A stretch of DNA of 64,000 nucleotides from VRUE01 sp963805475 (GCA_963805475.1 CAWDUO010000010.1:124001-188000); one strand, 5' to 3'; shown: positions 18,404 through 27,095, counted from the stretch's first letter. Made by a program: numbers and translations. The notes: a model not told the origin generated them from the letters alone.

Positions 18404-19093
18404 GTCGCCCGAGTCCTCGATCTCGTCGGCGACGCCGCTGCCGCCGTCCCAAGAGATCTCCCGCCCGCGCAGCGCATCCCGCGCGCGCCAGGCGGCCAGT
18501 ACCTCGTCCGGGTCGGCGACGACCCAGCGGTCGAGGTGGCGGCTCAAGGTTTCGGTTGCGAGGAGGGAGGACGGGGGAAGTCCCGTCGGAGCAACAGCGG
18601 GGAGGCTCCGCCGGGACTTCCCCCGTCCTCCCTTTCGCGAGTCGAAGAGCGAAACTGCCGTGTCACGGAGGTCGGGCGGGAACTCGTCGTGCTCGATAGT
18701 CAGGTTCAGGCCGACGCCGATCACCGCCCAGCCGCGCTGGGGCTTTGCCTCTATGAGGACGCCGGCGAGCTTGCGTTCGTCGATCCAGATGTCGTTGGGC
18801 CACTTGATCCGGCACTCGATTCCGGGTTCGAGCTCCTCGGCGGCGTCGCAGACGGCGAGGGGGACTGAGAGGGGCAGCAGGCGCCGCTCGTCCAGCGGGC
18901 GTAGGACCGCCGAGTAGAGCAGAGCCTTTCCGGGAGGCGCCGTCCAGCTGCGTCCCTGGCGACCGCGGCCCGCGGTCTGCTCGTCGGCGGTGACGACAGT
19001 GCCGTGCGGGGCCTCGTCCTCGGCCAGCTCTCGCGCCCGCGCATTGGTCGAGTCGGTGACGCGGTAATGGCGGTGGGGCCTACCGAACGTCAT
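18335..19093 (-). CDS. birA: Biotin--[acetyl-CoA-carboxylase] ligase
   Basis: A 252-residue enzyme that activates biotin with ATP and attaches it to biotin carboxyl carrier protein. Motifs: RVTDSTNARARELAEDEAPH, the biotin loop GRGRQGRSWTAPPG, KWPNDIWIDERKLAGVLIEA and GVGLNLTI. It lacks the N-terminal helix-turn-helix, so it is a monofunctional (non-repressor) BirA. An in-frame palindrome at 18565-18632 inserts about 23 residues (FDSRKGGRGKSRRSLPAVAP region) between the catalytic and C-terminal domains. The 3' end overlaps the convergent helicase gene. Confidence 0.93.
   Translation of the reverse strand: MTFGRPHRHYRVTDSTNARARELAEDEAPHGTVVTADEQTAGRGRQGRSWTAPPGKALLYSAVLRPLDERRLLPLSVPLAVCDAAEELEPGIECRIKWPNDIWIDERKLAGVLIEAKPQRGWAVIGVGLNLTIEHDEFPPDLRDTAVSLFDSRKGGRGKSRRSLPAVAPTGLPPSSLLATETLSRHLDRWVVADPDEVLAAWRARDALRGREISWDGGSGVADEIEDSGDLVVVAAGGDRVVLGAGEVHLRL
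18565..18632. repeat. Long hairpin inside birA
   Basis: 21-bp perfect inverted arms (18565-18585 and 18612-18632; gggaggacgggggaag and its complement) flank a 26-nt core which itself has GGAGC/GCTCC. It lies within birA and is translated. Same arm-core-arm plan as the other single-copy hairpins. Confidence 0.85.
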
Positions 19094-20669
19094 CGAGCAA
19101 AGCGGCGAGGAGGCCGTCGACGTCGTGGCGCTCGGCCTCTGCGGCGACCTCGAGGCCGGCGGCGCGGGCGGCCTCGCTGGTGATCGGTCCTATGGAGACG
19201 ACGCGGGCGGCGGTCGGGAAGCGATCGCCCAGCGCCTCGGTCAGGTTGCGCACGGTCGAGGAGGAGGTGAAGGTGACGTAGTCGGCCTCCTGGGCGGCCT
19301 CGATCGCATCGTCGGCGGGCGCCTCGCGGACGGTCTCGTAGAGAGCGACGACGTCGACCTCGGCGCCGCGCTCGCGAAGCGCATCGGGCAAGACGTCCCG
19401 GGCCTCCGCCGCCCGTGCAATGAGTACGCGCCTACCCTCGACCGCGACTCCGGCCAGTGCTTCGACCAGGGCCTCGGCGACGAACTTCTCCGGCACGATG
19501 TCGGCGGCGATCCCATGCTCAGCGAGCGCCCGCGCCGTCCCAGGCCCGATCGCCGCGACAACCACCCCGCGCGTTCGCCCTTTGTCGCGCTCAGGTCGAC
19601 AAACAGCGAACGCGGCTGGTTCGACCCCTCCGCCGAACGCCCGCGCGTCCAGGTCGGCTGCCGAAAGAGCCTCGAAGAGCAGGTGCGCGCCGTTGGGACT
19701 GGTGACGCAGGCCAGCGCGTACTCGCCGGCGCCGATCCGCTCGACCGCGCGTCGCACCTCCTCGCTCTCGATCCGCGGCTCGATCCGGATCGCCGGCAGC
19801 TCGACGACCTCGGCGCCGAGCCCGCGCAGGGTCGCCGCCAGGCCGCTCGCCTGCGCGCGCGCCCGGGTGACGACGACGCGCCTGCCGTGCAGCGGGCGGC
19901 GCTCGAGCCAGGCGAGCGCCTCGCGCCGGCCGACCACCGGGCCGACGACGATCAGCGCCGGCGCGCCGACGTCCTCGCGCTCGACCGCCTCGGCGAGCGT
20001 GCCCAGGGTCGCGACGACCGTCCGCTGTCCCGCCATCGTGCCGCGCTCGACCGCCGCCGCCGGCTCGCCCGCGTCGCGCCCCGCGGCGATCAGCGCAGCG
20101 GCGTTATCGCGCAGCCGTTTGACGCCCATGTAGAAGACGAGCGTGCCGGGGAAGCGGGCGAGCGCCTCCCACTCGAGCGCCGTCTCCGGCTTCTCCGGGT
20201 CCTCGTGGCCGGTGACGAAGGCGACCGCCGAGGCGTCGTCGCGGTGGGTGACGGGGATCCCGGCGTAGGCGCTCGCCGCGACTCCCGCCGTCACGCCGGG
20301 CACCACCTCGAACTCGACCCCCGCTTCGCGCAGCGCTCCCCCCTCCTCGCCGCCGCGCCCGAAGACGAACGGGTCGCCGCCCTTCAGCCGCACGACGCTC
20401 TTTCCCGCCCGCGCCGCCTCGACCAGCCGCGCGCCGATCTCCTCCTGGGGGACGGAGGGCTTTCCCGGCGCCTTGCCGACGTAGACGAGCTCGGCGTCGC
20501 CACGCGCCCCGTCCAGCGCCCCGGGCGGGATCAACCGGTCGTAGAAGACCACGTCGGCCGCGGCGATCAGCTCCAGCGACCGCGCCGTCATCAGCCCCGG
20601 ATCCCCAGGCCCCGCCCCGACCAGGTACACCACCCCCGCCCGCGCGCGGCCTCCCGCCCTCTCATTCAT
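19080..20669 (-). CDS. cobA-hemD: Fused uroporphyrinogen-III C-methyltransferase / uroporphyrinogen-III synthase
   Basis: A 529-residue fusion. The SUMT part (about 1-250) has VYLVGAGPGDPGLMTARSLE, VYVGKAPGKPSVPQEEI, RLKGGDPFVFGRGGEE and VPGVTAGVAASAYAGIPVTH, and makes precorrin-2 from uroporphyrinogen III. The HemD part (about 255-529) starts GRRVVVTRARAQASGL and has VTSPNGAHLLFEAL and YVTFTSSSTVRNL, and cyclises hydroxymethylbilane. ATG 20669 is preferred over GTG 20699 because AAAGGA precedes it by 8 nt. An in-frame family A palindrome (19570-19614) adds AFAVCRPERDKGRTR within HemD, just before VVVAAIGPGTARALAEHGI. Part of the ccm-hem operon. Confidence 0.95.
   Translation of the reverse strand: MNERAGGRARAGVVYLVGAGPGDPGLMTARSLELIAAADVVFYDRLIPPGALDGARGDAELVYVGKAPGKPSVPQEEIGARLVEAARAGKSVVRLKGGDPFVFGRGGEEGGALREAGVEFEVVPGVTAGVAASAYAGIPVTHRDDASAVAFVTGHEDPEKPETALEWEALARFPGTLVFYMGVKRLRDNAAALIAAGRDAGEPAAAVERGTMAGQRTVVATLGTLAEAVEREDVGAPALIVVGPVVGRREALAWLERRPLHGRRVVVTRARAQASGLAATLRGLGAEVVELPAIRIEPRIESEEVRRAVERIGAGEYALACVTSPNGAHLLFEALSAADLDARAFGGGVEPAAFAVCRPERDKGRTRGVVVAAIGPGTARALAEHGIAADIVPEKFVAEALVEALAGVAVEGRRVLIARAAEARDVLPDALRERGAEVDVVALYETVREAPADDAIEAAQEADYVTFTSSSTVRNLTEALGDRFPTAARVVSIGPITSEAARAAGLEVAAEAERHDVDGLLAALLDDVR
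19570..19614. repeat. Family A 45-bp palindrome, copy 3 (inside hemD part)
   Basis: CGCGTTCGCCCTTTGTCG ... CGACAAACAGCGAACGCG, in frame inside cobA-hemD. It is read in a different phase from the copies in thiL, ileS and otsB, giving AFAVCRPERDKGRTR. Middle arm positions are mismatched. Confidence 0.9.
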
Positions 20670-20673
20670 TCCG

Positions 20674-20710
20674 CTGTTCCTTTTGTCCGTATAGAGCACA
20701 TAAGGAACAG
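20674..20710. repeat. 9-bp inverted repeat between hemC and cobA-hemD
   Basis: CTGTTCCTT (20674-20682) and AAGGAACAG (20702-20710) with a 19-nt spacer that includes TTGTCC, similar in layout to a degenerate family A element. It overlaps the AAGGAA ribosome site of cobA-hemD, so a hairpin here could hide or expose that site. Confidence 0.55.
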
Positions 20711-20727
20711 GGGAGAGGGTGGTGGGG

Positions 20728-21635
20728 TCATGGGCGGGGCTCCATCGCCTCGGCCCGGTCGAGGATGTCGCGGGCGCCGGCGCTGAGCAGGCGCTCGGCT
20801 AGCAGGGCGCCGGCCGCCGCCGGTTCCGCCGCCTCGCCCTCGACCCGGTCCCGAATCCACTCGCTCCCGTCGGGCAGGCCGACGAAGGCGTCGATGACCA
20901 GGGAGCCTCCCGCCGCACCCCCCTCTCCGTCCCCGCCGCCGACCCGCGCGTGGACGCCGATCGGCGTCGCGCAGGTCGCCTCGAGCAGGGCGACGACGGC
21001 CCGCTCCGCGGTCAGCTCCCGCAGCGCACTCTCGTCCCCGATCGCCTCCGCGGCCTCGATCGCCGCCGCGTCGTCTTCGCGCGCCTGGAGGACGAGGGCC
21101 CCCTGGCCCGCCGCCGGCGTCATCGCCGCGGCCGGAATCGCGAACGACGCCTCGCCATCCCGTCCCAGCCGTCGCAGCCCCGCGGCGGCGAGCACGATCG
21201 CGTCCAGCTCGCCCTCACCCAGCTTCCTCAGTCGCGTGTCCACATTCCCGTGCAGCTCGTCAACCCTCAAGTCGGGACGCGCCGCCAGCAGCTGCGCGCT
21301 GCGCCGCAGGCTGGCGGTCCCCACCCGCGCCCCCTCCGACGCGCTCATCGAGCGACTAGCCGACGCCGATCCAAAATCCCCAGGATCCTCCCGCACCGGC
21401 ACCGCAGCGATCGCCAACCCCTCAGCCATCTCCCCCGGCAGTCCTTCGCGGAATGCACCCCGATCTCCGCCTGCCCTCGAGCAACGCCAGCTCCACTCCC
21501 CTGACGAAACGCGCCTTATCCCCGACCTCACCATCCGAAGCACACTCCACAAGCTCCACCCCCCCGAGGAGCGAGCCGACCTGCCCAGCCTGCGCACAGC
21601 GCCAACGCACTTCCGCGAGTGGCGATCCGGATCAT
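20728..21635 (-). CDS. hemC: Porphobilinogen deaminase (hydroxymethylbilane synthase), several apparent frameshifts
   Basis: Polymerises four porphobilinogens. ATG 21635 gives MIRIATRGSALAL; then AQAGQVGSLLGGVELVECAS in a second frame; AEIGVHSAKD in a third; and LPGEMAEGLAIAAVP, GARVGTASLRRSAQLLAARP, GNVDTRLRKL and AAAMTPAAGQGAL in the last, open to 20728. The cofactor-binding cysteine region is LEATCATPIGVHARV. The three shifts fall near 21596-21600, 21470 and 21440, each a one-base indel that restores the family sequence. The gene is in frame with, and continuous from, hemA upstream. Confidence 0.88.
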
Positions 21636-23111
21636 CAAGCGAAGAGCATGAAGTAAGAGCGTGTAGATAGAAAACGTCGGTAAGGAGGGGTTCCGGTAGG
21701 GGCGGAACGTCTTGTACTTTTTTGGCGGCGCCGATCTCGGACGGCCGGAGAACGTTCTCAAAAAAGTTAAGTGGAGCCCCTGCCCGAATCCCCTCCGTCG
21801 GAGCTCGGTCACGTTGCCCCGTCCCTCACCCTCCGGCTCGGTCTCAGGATCCAGCCCGAACAATTCGCGCAGCGCGCTCACGTATAGATAGGCCTCCTCC
21901 TCCCCCGCCGAGCGCTTCATCCGCAACGTAGGCTCGTGCAGCAGCCGCGAGGCGATCGCCTTCGCCATCGCCTCCAGCCGCTCGCGGTCGGCCTCGCCGA
22001 GGCTCTCCCAGCGGCCCTCGTTCTCGGTCAGCACCCGCTCGACCACTTCGGCGCCCCGCGCCCGCAGCGCCGTGATCGTCGGCACCACCGAGAGCGAGGC
22101 CAGCCAGCGCTCGAAGCGGTCGAGTTCGGCGGCGAGGATCGGCTCTGCCCGCCGCGCCTCGCTCTCGCGGTCGCCCGCGTTGCGCTCGACGATCGCCTGC
22201 ACGTCGTCGATGTCGTGCAGCCCGACCCCGGCGATCTCGCGGCACTCGGGCTCGATGTCGCGCGGCACGGCGATGTCGACGAGCAGCAGCGGCCGCTCCC
22301 CCCGCGCCGCCATCACCTGGCCGAGCCCTTCCCGCTCGACGATGTGGTGCGGCGAGTTGGTCGCCGAGACGACGATGTCGGCCGCCTCGAGCTGCTCGGG
22401 CAGCTCCTCGAAGCGCACCGCCTGGCCGCCGAAGCGCTGGGCGAGGCCGATCGCCCGGTCGTAGTGGCGGTTGGCGACGAAGACGCCGGCGGCGCCGCGC
22501 GAGACCAGCGCCTTGGCGACCAGCTCCGCGGTCTCGCCGGCGCCGATCACCAGCACCCGCTTCTCGGCGAGGTCGCCGAACGCCCGCCGCGCCAGCTCGA
22601 CCGCCACCGACGGTACCGAGACGCCGCGCTCGCCGATCGCCGTCTCCTCGCGCACGCGGCCGCCGGCCGAGAGCGCGCCGCGGAACAGCCGGTTGAGGAT
22701 CGGCCCGGTCGCGTTCTCGACCAGCGCCAGCTCGTAGGCGCGTTTGACCTGGCCCTGGATCTCGGCCTCGCCGACGATCATCGAGTCGAGCCCGGCGGTG
22801 ACCCGGAAGAGGTGGCGGGCGGCGTCGCCGGCGCGCAGGCTGTAGAGGTGGCCGAGCAGCTCGGTCGGGCGGATCTCCGCCTGGCGGGTGAGCACGCCGA
22901 GCGCCGTCGACTCGGCTTCCACCGGGTCGGAGACGATCAGGTAGAGCTCCGTCCGGTTGCAGGTCGAGATCGCCGCCGCCTCGTGGATCCCCTCGGCCCC
23001 GGTCAGCTCGTGCAGGGCGCCGACCGAGCGGCCCTCGGTGAGGGACAGGCGCTCGCGCAGCTCCAGGGGGGCGGTCTTGTGACTGACTCCCAGAGCCAGC
23101 AACTCACTCAT
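21636..23111 (-). CDS. hemA: Glutamyl-tRNA reductase, open frame running into hemC
   Basis: Reduces glutamyl-tRNA to glutamate-1-semialdehyde, the first committed tetrapyrrole step. From ATG 23111: LLALGVSHKTAPLELRERLS, STCNRTELYLIV with the catalytic cysteine (about C49), EAEIQGQVKRAYELA, and the NADPH-binding VLVIGAGETAELVAKAL. Homology ends near GNVTELRR (about 21801). From there the frame, without any stop, passes through a 113-bp structured element and on into the hemC start codon. Either a stop codon was lost by sequence error or a HemA-HemC fusion exists. Confidence 0.93.
21684..21796. repeat. Family C structured element, copy 1 (hemA-hemC junction)
   Basis: Arms 21684-21703 and 21776-21796 pair with one mismatch and one bulge. 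The 72-nt core is almost identical to that of copy 2 at 41340-41450. In the core GAACGT, ACTTTTTTG, ACGTTC and CAAAAAAGT follow one another, so the first pairs with the third and the second with the fourth, an H-type pseudoknot order. It is translated as part of the hemA frame. Confidence 0.88.
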
Positions 23112-23424
23112 GTGAACCACTTTGAGCGTTGTCAGGCCGGCCCCCGACCGACTCCGAGAGAGTCAGATTGCGATCGGAGCCGGTCGGGGGCTGGGTTTTT
23201 GAATCAACCGGCATGTCCTCCGCTTCGCGTCCGGGCATGCCGGGCGAACCCTGCTCGGCGAAGCTGGCCAAATCGCGGAGGTCGCGCTCGATCCGCTGGA
23301 GTTTGGTCGCCATGATCGCGACGTAGATCACGATCAGGGCGAGGAAGACGATGTAGGCGCCGGCGACGTACTTGCCGGCCTCGTCGAGCGGCAGCGCCGG
23401 GGTGGCGGCGAGCAGGGCGAGCAT
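23104..23424 (-). CDS. CcmD-like small membrane protein with repeat-derived tail
   Basis: 106 residues: a short N-terminus (MLALLAATPALPLDEAGKYV), one membrane helix (AGAYIVFLALIVIYVAIMAT), a charged helix (KLQRIERDLRDLASFAEQ) and a disordered tail. Position between ccmC and hemA and the single-span layout match CcmD-type accessory proteins of haem export; sequence alone would not prove it. The tail is built from two palindromic elements (23208-23243 and 23140-23191) read in frame. The stop overlaps the hemA start by 8 nt, and the start overlaps the ccmC stop by 1 nt. Confidence 0.75.
   Translation of the reverse strand: MLALLAATPALPLDEAGKYVAGAYIVFLALIVIYVAIMATKLQRIERDLRDLASFAEQGSPGMPGREAEDMPVDSKTQPPTGSDRNLTLSESVGGRPDNAQSGSHE
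23140..23191. repeat. 18-bp-arm hairpin at the ccmD-like/hemA junction
   Basis: Arms 23140-23157 and 23174-23191 (gcccccgaccgactccga and near-complement, one mismatch) enclose a 16-nt loop. It forms the last codons of the ccmD-like gene and sits 29 bp upstream of the hemA start, so it could also affect hemA translation. Confidence 0.8.
23208..23243. repeat. Family D element, copy 1 (inside ccmD-like gene)
   Basis: Arms CCGGCATG/CATGCCGG (8 bp, perfect) around the 20-nt core TCCTCCGCTTCGCGTCCGGG. Total 36 bp, in frame. The core is identical to the copies at 49021-49040 and 55942-55961. Confidence 0.9.
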
Positions 23425-24146
23425 CAGCCCACCTCCGGGGCGACGCGGGAGCGGCCGCCGGGCGCCGGCGCGTCGAGCGCGCGGCGCAGGCGCTTCACCT
23501 GCCCCGAGGCGCTCTTCGCCGTCAGCTCGAACTTGACCAGGGTGACCCAGAGCAGGCCGATCGCCAGCAGGCAGACGAGGAAGGTGAGCATCATCGAGCC
23601 CGGCAGGCCGCCGTTCGTCGTCGCGAAGACGCGCGGGTGGACGAGGCTCTGGGCCATCCGCACGGCCATGAAGTTGAGCGGCACGAAGGCGCCGGCGACG
23701 ATCGCGAAGACCGAGGCGTAGCGGCCCTGGCGCTCGCGGTCCTCGATCGCGTAGCGGAACGGGTAGTAGGTCGCATACATCAGGAAGACGATCAGGAAGC
23801 TGACCAGGGTCGGCTCGTTCCAGACCCACCAGTGCCCCCAGGAGGCCTTGGCCCAGATCGACCCGGTCGCCAACACGGCGACGCCGAAGATCACCGACAT
23901 GTGGATCGAGACGTAGGAGTACGCGTCCCACTTCGAGTCGCCGCTGCGCAGGTGGGCGATCGCGAAGACGCCGCCGACGACGAAGCCGACCAGCGCGACG
24001 ATCGCCAGCGGCACGTGCAGGTAGAAGATCTTCTGGATGAAGCCCTGGTCGGCGTCGAGCGGGGCGTAGAAGAAGACCAGCGAGAGCGCGGCGACGAGCG
24101 CCGCGACGGTCGCGATCGAGAGTGGTCTCAAGCCTTTGCCGTACAT
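23424..24146 (-). CDS. ccmC: Haem exporter / cytochrome c assembly protein CcmC
   Basis: 240 residues, six membrane segments, with the haem-binding tryptophan-rich motif WGHWWVWNEPTLVSF and flanking conserved histidines (FYLHVPLAIVAL and the SLVHPRVF region). CcmC passes haem to CcmE for attachment to c-type cytochromes. It sits downstream of ccmAB and before the ccmD-like gene. The C-terminus carries a basic cytosolic extension (GQVKRLRRALDAPAPGGRSR) longer than usual. Confidence 0.95.
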   Translation of the reverse strand: MYGKGLRPLSIATVAALVAALSLVFFYAPLDADQGFIQKIFYLHVPLAIVALVGFVVGGVFAIAHLRSGDSKWDAYSYVSIHMSVIFGVAVLATGSIWAKASWGHWWVWNEPTLVSFLIVFLMYATYYPFRYAIEDRERQGRYASVFAIVAGAFVPLNFMAVRMAQSLVHPRVFATTNGGLPGSMMLTFLVCLLAIGLLWVTLVKFELTAKSASGQVKRLRRALDAPAPGGRSRVAPEVG

Positions 24147-24175
24147 GCGTCTGGCGCGGTTGGAGGCGGGGCGCC

Positions 24176-24844
24176 TCAGTCCTCGAGCAGGAAATCGAAG
24201 GTTGCATATCCGACGAGGAGGAAGATCAGATCGTATAGCCCCAGCACCGCAAGCCAGGTGCCGAAGCGGTGGTAGCCGGGCCCGCCCACGGCGAGCAGCG
24301 GCTCCAGCGCGCCGGTCGCGGCGATCGAGAGCGGCACGACGAGCGGCAGCAGGACGAGCGGCGCCAGCAGGTCGCGGGCGCGCGAGTTGACCGCCATCGA
24401 GGAGATCAGCGTGCCCGTCGCGGCGAGCCCGAGGTCGGCGAGCAGCAGGACGAGGGCGAGCGGCGGCAGCGCCGCCGCCGAGTCGAGGAAGAAGAGGGCG
24501 AAGACGGGGACGACGACCAGCTCGACCGCCGCCAGGTAGACGACCAGCGCCGCCGCCTTGGCGGCGAACAGCGCGCTGCGGTCGATCGGCGCCAGGCGGA
24601 TCGCGTCGAAGCCGCCCTCCTCGCGCTCGGCGACGAAGAGGCGGTTGACGCCGAGGATCGCGGCGAACAGCAGAGTCGCCCAGAGCACCCCGGCGGCGAG
24701 GCTGCCGGAGAGCTGCGTGCGGTCGAGGCCGAAGCGGAAGATGACGAAGGTGGTGACGGCGAACAGCGCCATCGCCGGCAGCGACTGCAGCGTGCGCAGC
24801 TCCGAGCGCAGGTCCTTGGCCAGAATCGCTCCGAAGGCGGTCAC
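24176..24844 (-). CDS. ccmB: Haem exporter membrane subunit CcmB
   Basis: 222 residues, about six membrane spans; begins MTAFGAILAKDLRSELRTLQ from a GTG that overlaps the ccmA stop by 4 bases. It has the CcmB segments VLWATLLFAAILGVNRLFVA, AEREEGGFDAIRLAPIDRSA and RDLLAPLVLLPLVVPLSIAA. With CcmA it forms the ABC part of the cytochrome c maturation system. Confidence 0.94.
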   Translation of the reverse strand: MTAFGAILAKDLRSELRTLQSLPAMALFAVTTFVIFRFGLDRTQLSGSLAAGVLWATLLFAAILGVNRLFVAEREEGGFDAIRLAPIDRSALFAAKAAALVVYLAAVELVVVPVFALFFLDSAAALPPLALVLLLADLGLAATGTLISSMAVNSRARDLLAPLVLLPLVVPLSIAATGALEPLLAVGGPGYHRFGTWLAVLGLYDLIFLLVGYATFDFLLED

Positions 24845-25464
24845 AGCTCCAGCACCTGGTCGGCCTCGCCGCGGTGGCGATCCGGGTCGTGGCTGACGAG
24901 GACGCGCGTGCGGTCCGGGGCCGGGCCGAACAGCGCCCGCGCCAGCTCGCGTCCCTCGGCGTCGAGATTGGAGTCGGGCTCGTCGAGCAGCAGCAGCTCG
25001 GGCTCGTGCAGGACGCAGCGGCAGGCGGCGATCCGCTGGCGCATCCCGGCGGAGAGCTCGGCTACCCGGTCGTCGGCGCGGCGCTCCATTGCGACGGCGG
25101 CGAGCAGCGCGGCGATCCGCGCCTCGGCGGCCTCGCCGCGCAGACCGTGCAGGCGCGCCTGGAAGCGCAGGTTCTCCCGGGCGGTGAGGTCGCGGTAGAG
25201 CAGCGGCTCGTGGCCGAGGAAGCCGATCCTGCCGCGGACCTTCCAAGCCTCGCCCGGCAGCCGCGCCCCGAGCACCCGCACCTCCCCGCCGCTCGGCCGC
25301 AGCAAGGTCGCGAGGATCCTCAGCAGGGTGGTCTTACCCGCTCCGTTGGGACCGACGACGAGCAGCGATCCCCCCGCGGCCAGCTCGAAATCGACTCCGT
25401 CGAGCGCCGGTCGTTCGCCGTACTCGCGCCGCAGCCCGGCGACCGCGACGACGGGCTCGCTCAA
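24841..25464 (-). CDS. ccmA: Haem exporter ATP-binding subunit CcmA
   Basis: 207 residues from TTG 25464. ABC ATPase motifs: Walker A VGPNGAGKTTLLRIL, signature LSAGMRQRIAACR, Walker B ELLLLDEPDSNLD, and the H-loop in VLVSHDPDR. Adjacent ccmB and ccmC identify it as CcmA. First gene of the minus-strand operon that runs to birA at 18335. Confidence 0.95.
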   Translation of the reverse strand: MSEPVVAVAGLRREYGERPALDGVDFELAAGGSLLVVGPNGAGKTTLLRILATLLRPSGGEVRVLGARLPGEAWKVRGRIGFLGHEPLLYRDLTARENLRFQARLHGLRGEAAEARIAALLAAVAMERRADDRVAELSAGMRQRIAACRCVLHEPELLLLDEPDSNLDAEGRELARALFGPAPDRTRVLVSHDPDRHRGEADQVLEL

Positions 25465-25471
25465 GCCGGCC

Positions 25472-27070
25472 TCAACCGCGGCGCTTGCGCAGGGTGCGGC
25501 CGCCGACCTTGAGCAGCGGGCCGGCGCCCTCGCGCAGCGCCTGCGTCCGCGTGGCGCCCTTGCCGTAGAGCAGCTTCGCCGAGGCGCGCACCGCTTCGCC
25601 CAGCGTGCGGTCGTAGGGGTGCCACCAGAAGTCGCGCGCCAGGCCCGGCTCCCAGGCGTTCATCTTGATGTTGACGCACTCGTAGAAGCCGAATTTGGAG
25701 TGCGAGCGGCCGACCCCGGAGTCCTTGACGCCGCCCCAGGCGCACTGGCAGGCGCCGTGGCTGAACGAGTGGTCGTTGACCCAGACCATCCCCGACTCGA
25801 TCCGACGCGCGATCCGCGCGCCCTTCTGGCGGTCCTTCGTCCAGACCGAGGCGCCGAGCCCGAACTCGGAGTCGTTGGCGAGGTCGATCGCCTCCTGCTC
25901 GGAGTCGACGACGACGATCGGCAGCACCGGGCCGAAGATCTCCTCGCGCATGATCCGCATCTCGTGCGTGACCCCGGTGAGCACGGTCGGGGCGACGAAC
26001 TTGCCGGAGAGGCCGGCGACCTCGGTCGGGCCGCCGCAGAGCTTGGTCGAGCCGGAGGCGACCGCGTCCTCGATCAGCTCGACGACGATCTCGTACTGGC
26101 CGTCGGAGGTCATCGGGCCGATCTCCGTCTCCCACTGGAGCGGGTTGCCGAGCCGCAGCTTCTGCGCCTCGCGGGCGACGCCCTCGACGAAGCGGTCGGC
26201 GACCTCGCGCATCACGTATACGCGCTCGATCCCCGAGCAGGTCTGGCCGGCGTTGGCGAAGCCACCCCAGACGGCGCCGGAGATCGCGTTGTCGAGGTCG
26301 GCGTCGGCGCAGACGATCATCGGGTCCTTGCCGCCGAGCTCCAGCACCGAGCCCTTCAGCCGCTCGGCGCAGACCTGGCCGACCTTGCGGCCGACCTCGA
26401 CCGAGCCGGTGAAGAAGATCTTGCCGGCGCTCGACTTCGCCAGCGCGTCGCCGACCGCGCCGCCGCCGTGGACGACGCGGACCAGCCCCTCGGGCAGGCC
26501 GCCCTTCTCGAACACGCGGCGGATCGCCTCGCCGAGCAGCGGCGTCAGGCTGGCCGGCTTGAGCACGACGCCGTTGCCGGCCATCAGCGCGATCGCCACC
26601 TCGCCGAAGGGGATCGACCAGGGGTAGTTCCACGGCGCGATCACGCCGACGACCCCGATCGGCTCATAGGTGAAGCGCGCTTTCTTGCTCAGCGTGAAGG
26701 CCTGCGTCATCGGCACCTTCTCGTCGGCGAGGATCTTCGGCCCGGCCTTGGCGCACCAGTGCAGCGCGTCGACCGTCGGCAGCAGCTCCATCGTGTAAGC
26801 CTCGGCGCGCGGCTTGCCCTGCTCGTTGACGAGCAGCTCGGCGATCTCGTCGATCTCGTCGAGCAGCGCGTCGGCGGCGCGCCGCATGTAGGCCGCGCGG
26901 TCGGACAGCGTCAGCTCCGCCCAGGCGGGCTGGACGCGGGCGACGTCGTCGACGACGGCCTGGACTTCGTCGGGCGTGATCGTCGCGACCGAGCCGACCA
27001 GCTCGCCGGTGGCGGGGTTGAAGGACTCGAGGGTGGACTGGGACGAGGGAGCCTGCGTGGCGATCTCCAT
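25472..27070 (-). CDS. NAD(P)-dependent aldehyde dehydrogenase
   Basis: 532 residues from ATG 27070 (MEIATQAPSSQSTLESFNPA). Motifs: IAPWNYPWSIPFGEVA with the cofactor-binding region, FTGSVEVGRKVG, LELGGKDPMIVCADAD with the general-base glutamate, and the catalytic cysteine in FANAGQTCSGIERVYV. EEIFGPVLPIV follows. The C-terminus extends about 50 residues past the usual end. Substrate unknown; similar to succinate-semialdehyde/betaine-type enzymes. Only 7 bp lie between its stop and ccmA, so it may lead the ccm-hem operon. Confidence 0.93.
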   Translation of the reverse strand: MEIATQAPSSQSTLESFNPATGELVGSVATITPDEVQAVVDDVARVQPAWAELTLSDRAAYMRRAADALLDEIDEIAELLVNEQGKPRAEAYTMELLPTVDALHWCAKAGPKILADEKVPMTQAFTLSKKARFTYEPIGVVGVIAPWNYPWSIPFGEVAIALMAGNGVVLKPASLTPLLGEAIRRVFEKGGLPEGLVRVVHGGGAVGDALAKSSAGKIFFTGSVEVGRKVGQVCAERLKGSVLELGGKDPMIVCADADLDNAISGAVWGGFANAGQTCSGIERVYVMREVADRFVEGVAREAQKLRLGNPLQWETEIGPMTSDGQYEIVVELIEDAVASGSTKLCGGPTEVAGLSGKFVAPTVLTGVTHEMRIMREEIFGPVLPIVVVDSEQEAIDLANDSEFGLGASVWTKDRQKGARIARRIESGMVWVNDHSFSHGACQCAWGGVKDSGVGRSHSKFGFYECVNIKMNAWEPGLARDFWWHPYDRTLGEAVRASAKLLYGKGATRTQALREGAGPLLKVGGRTLRKRRG

Positions 27071-27095
27071 GGACGCGGATTCTACGCTGTGTGTT

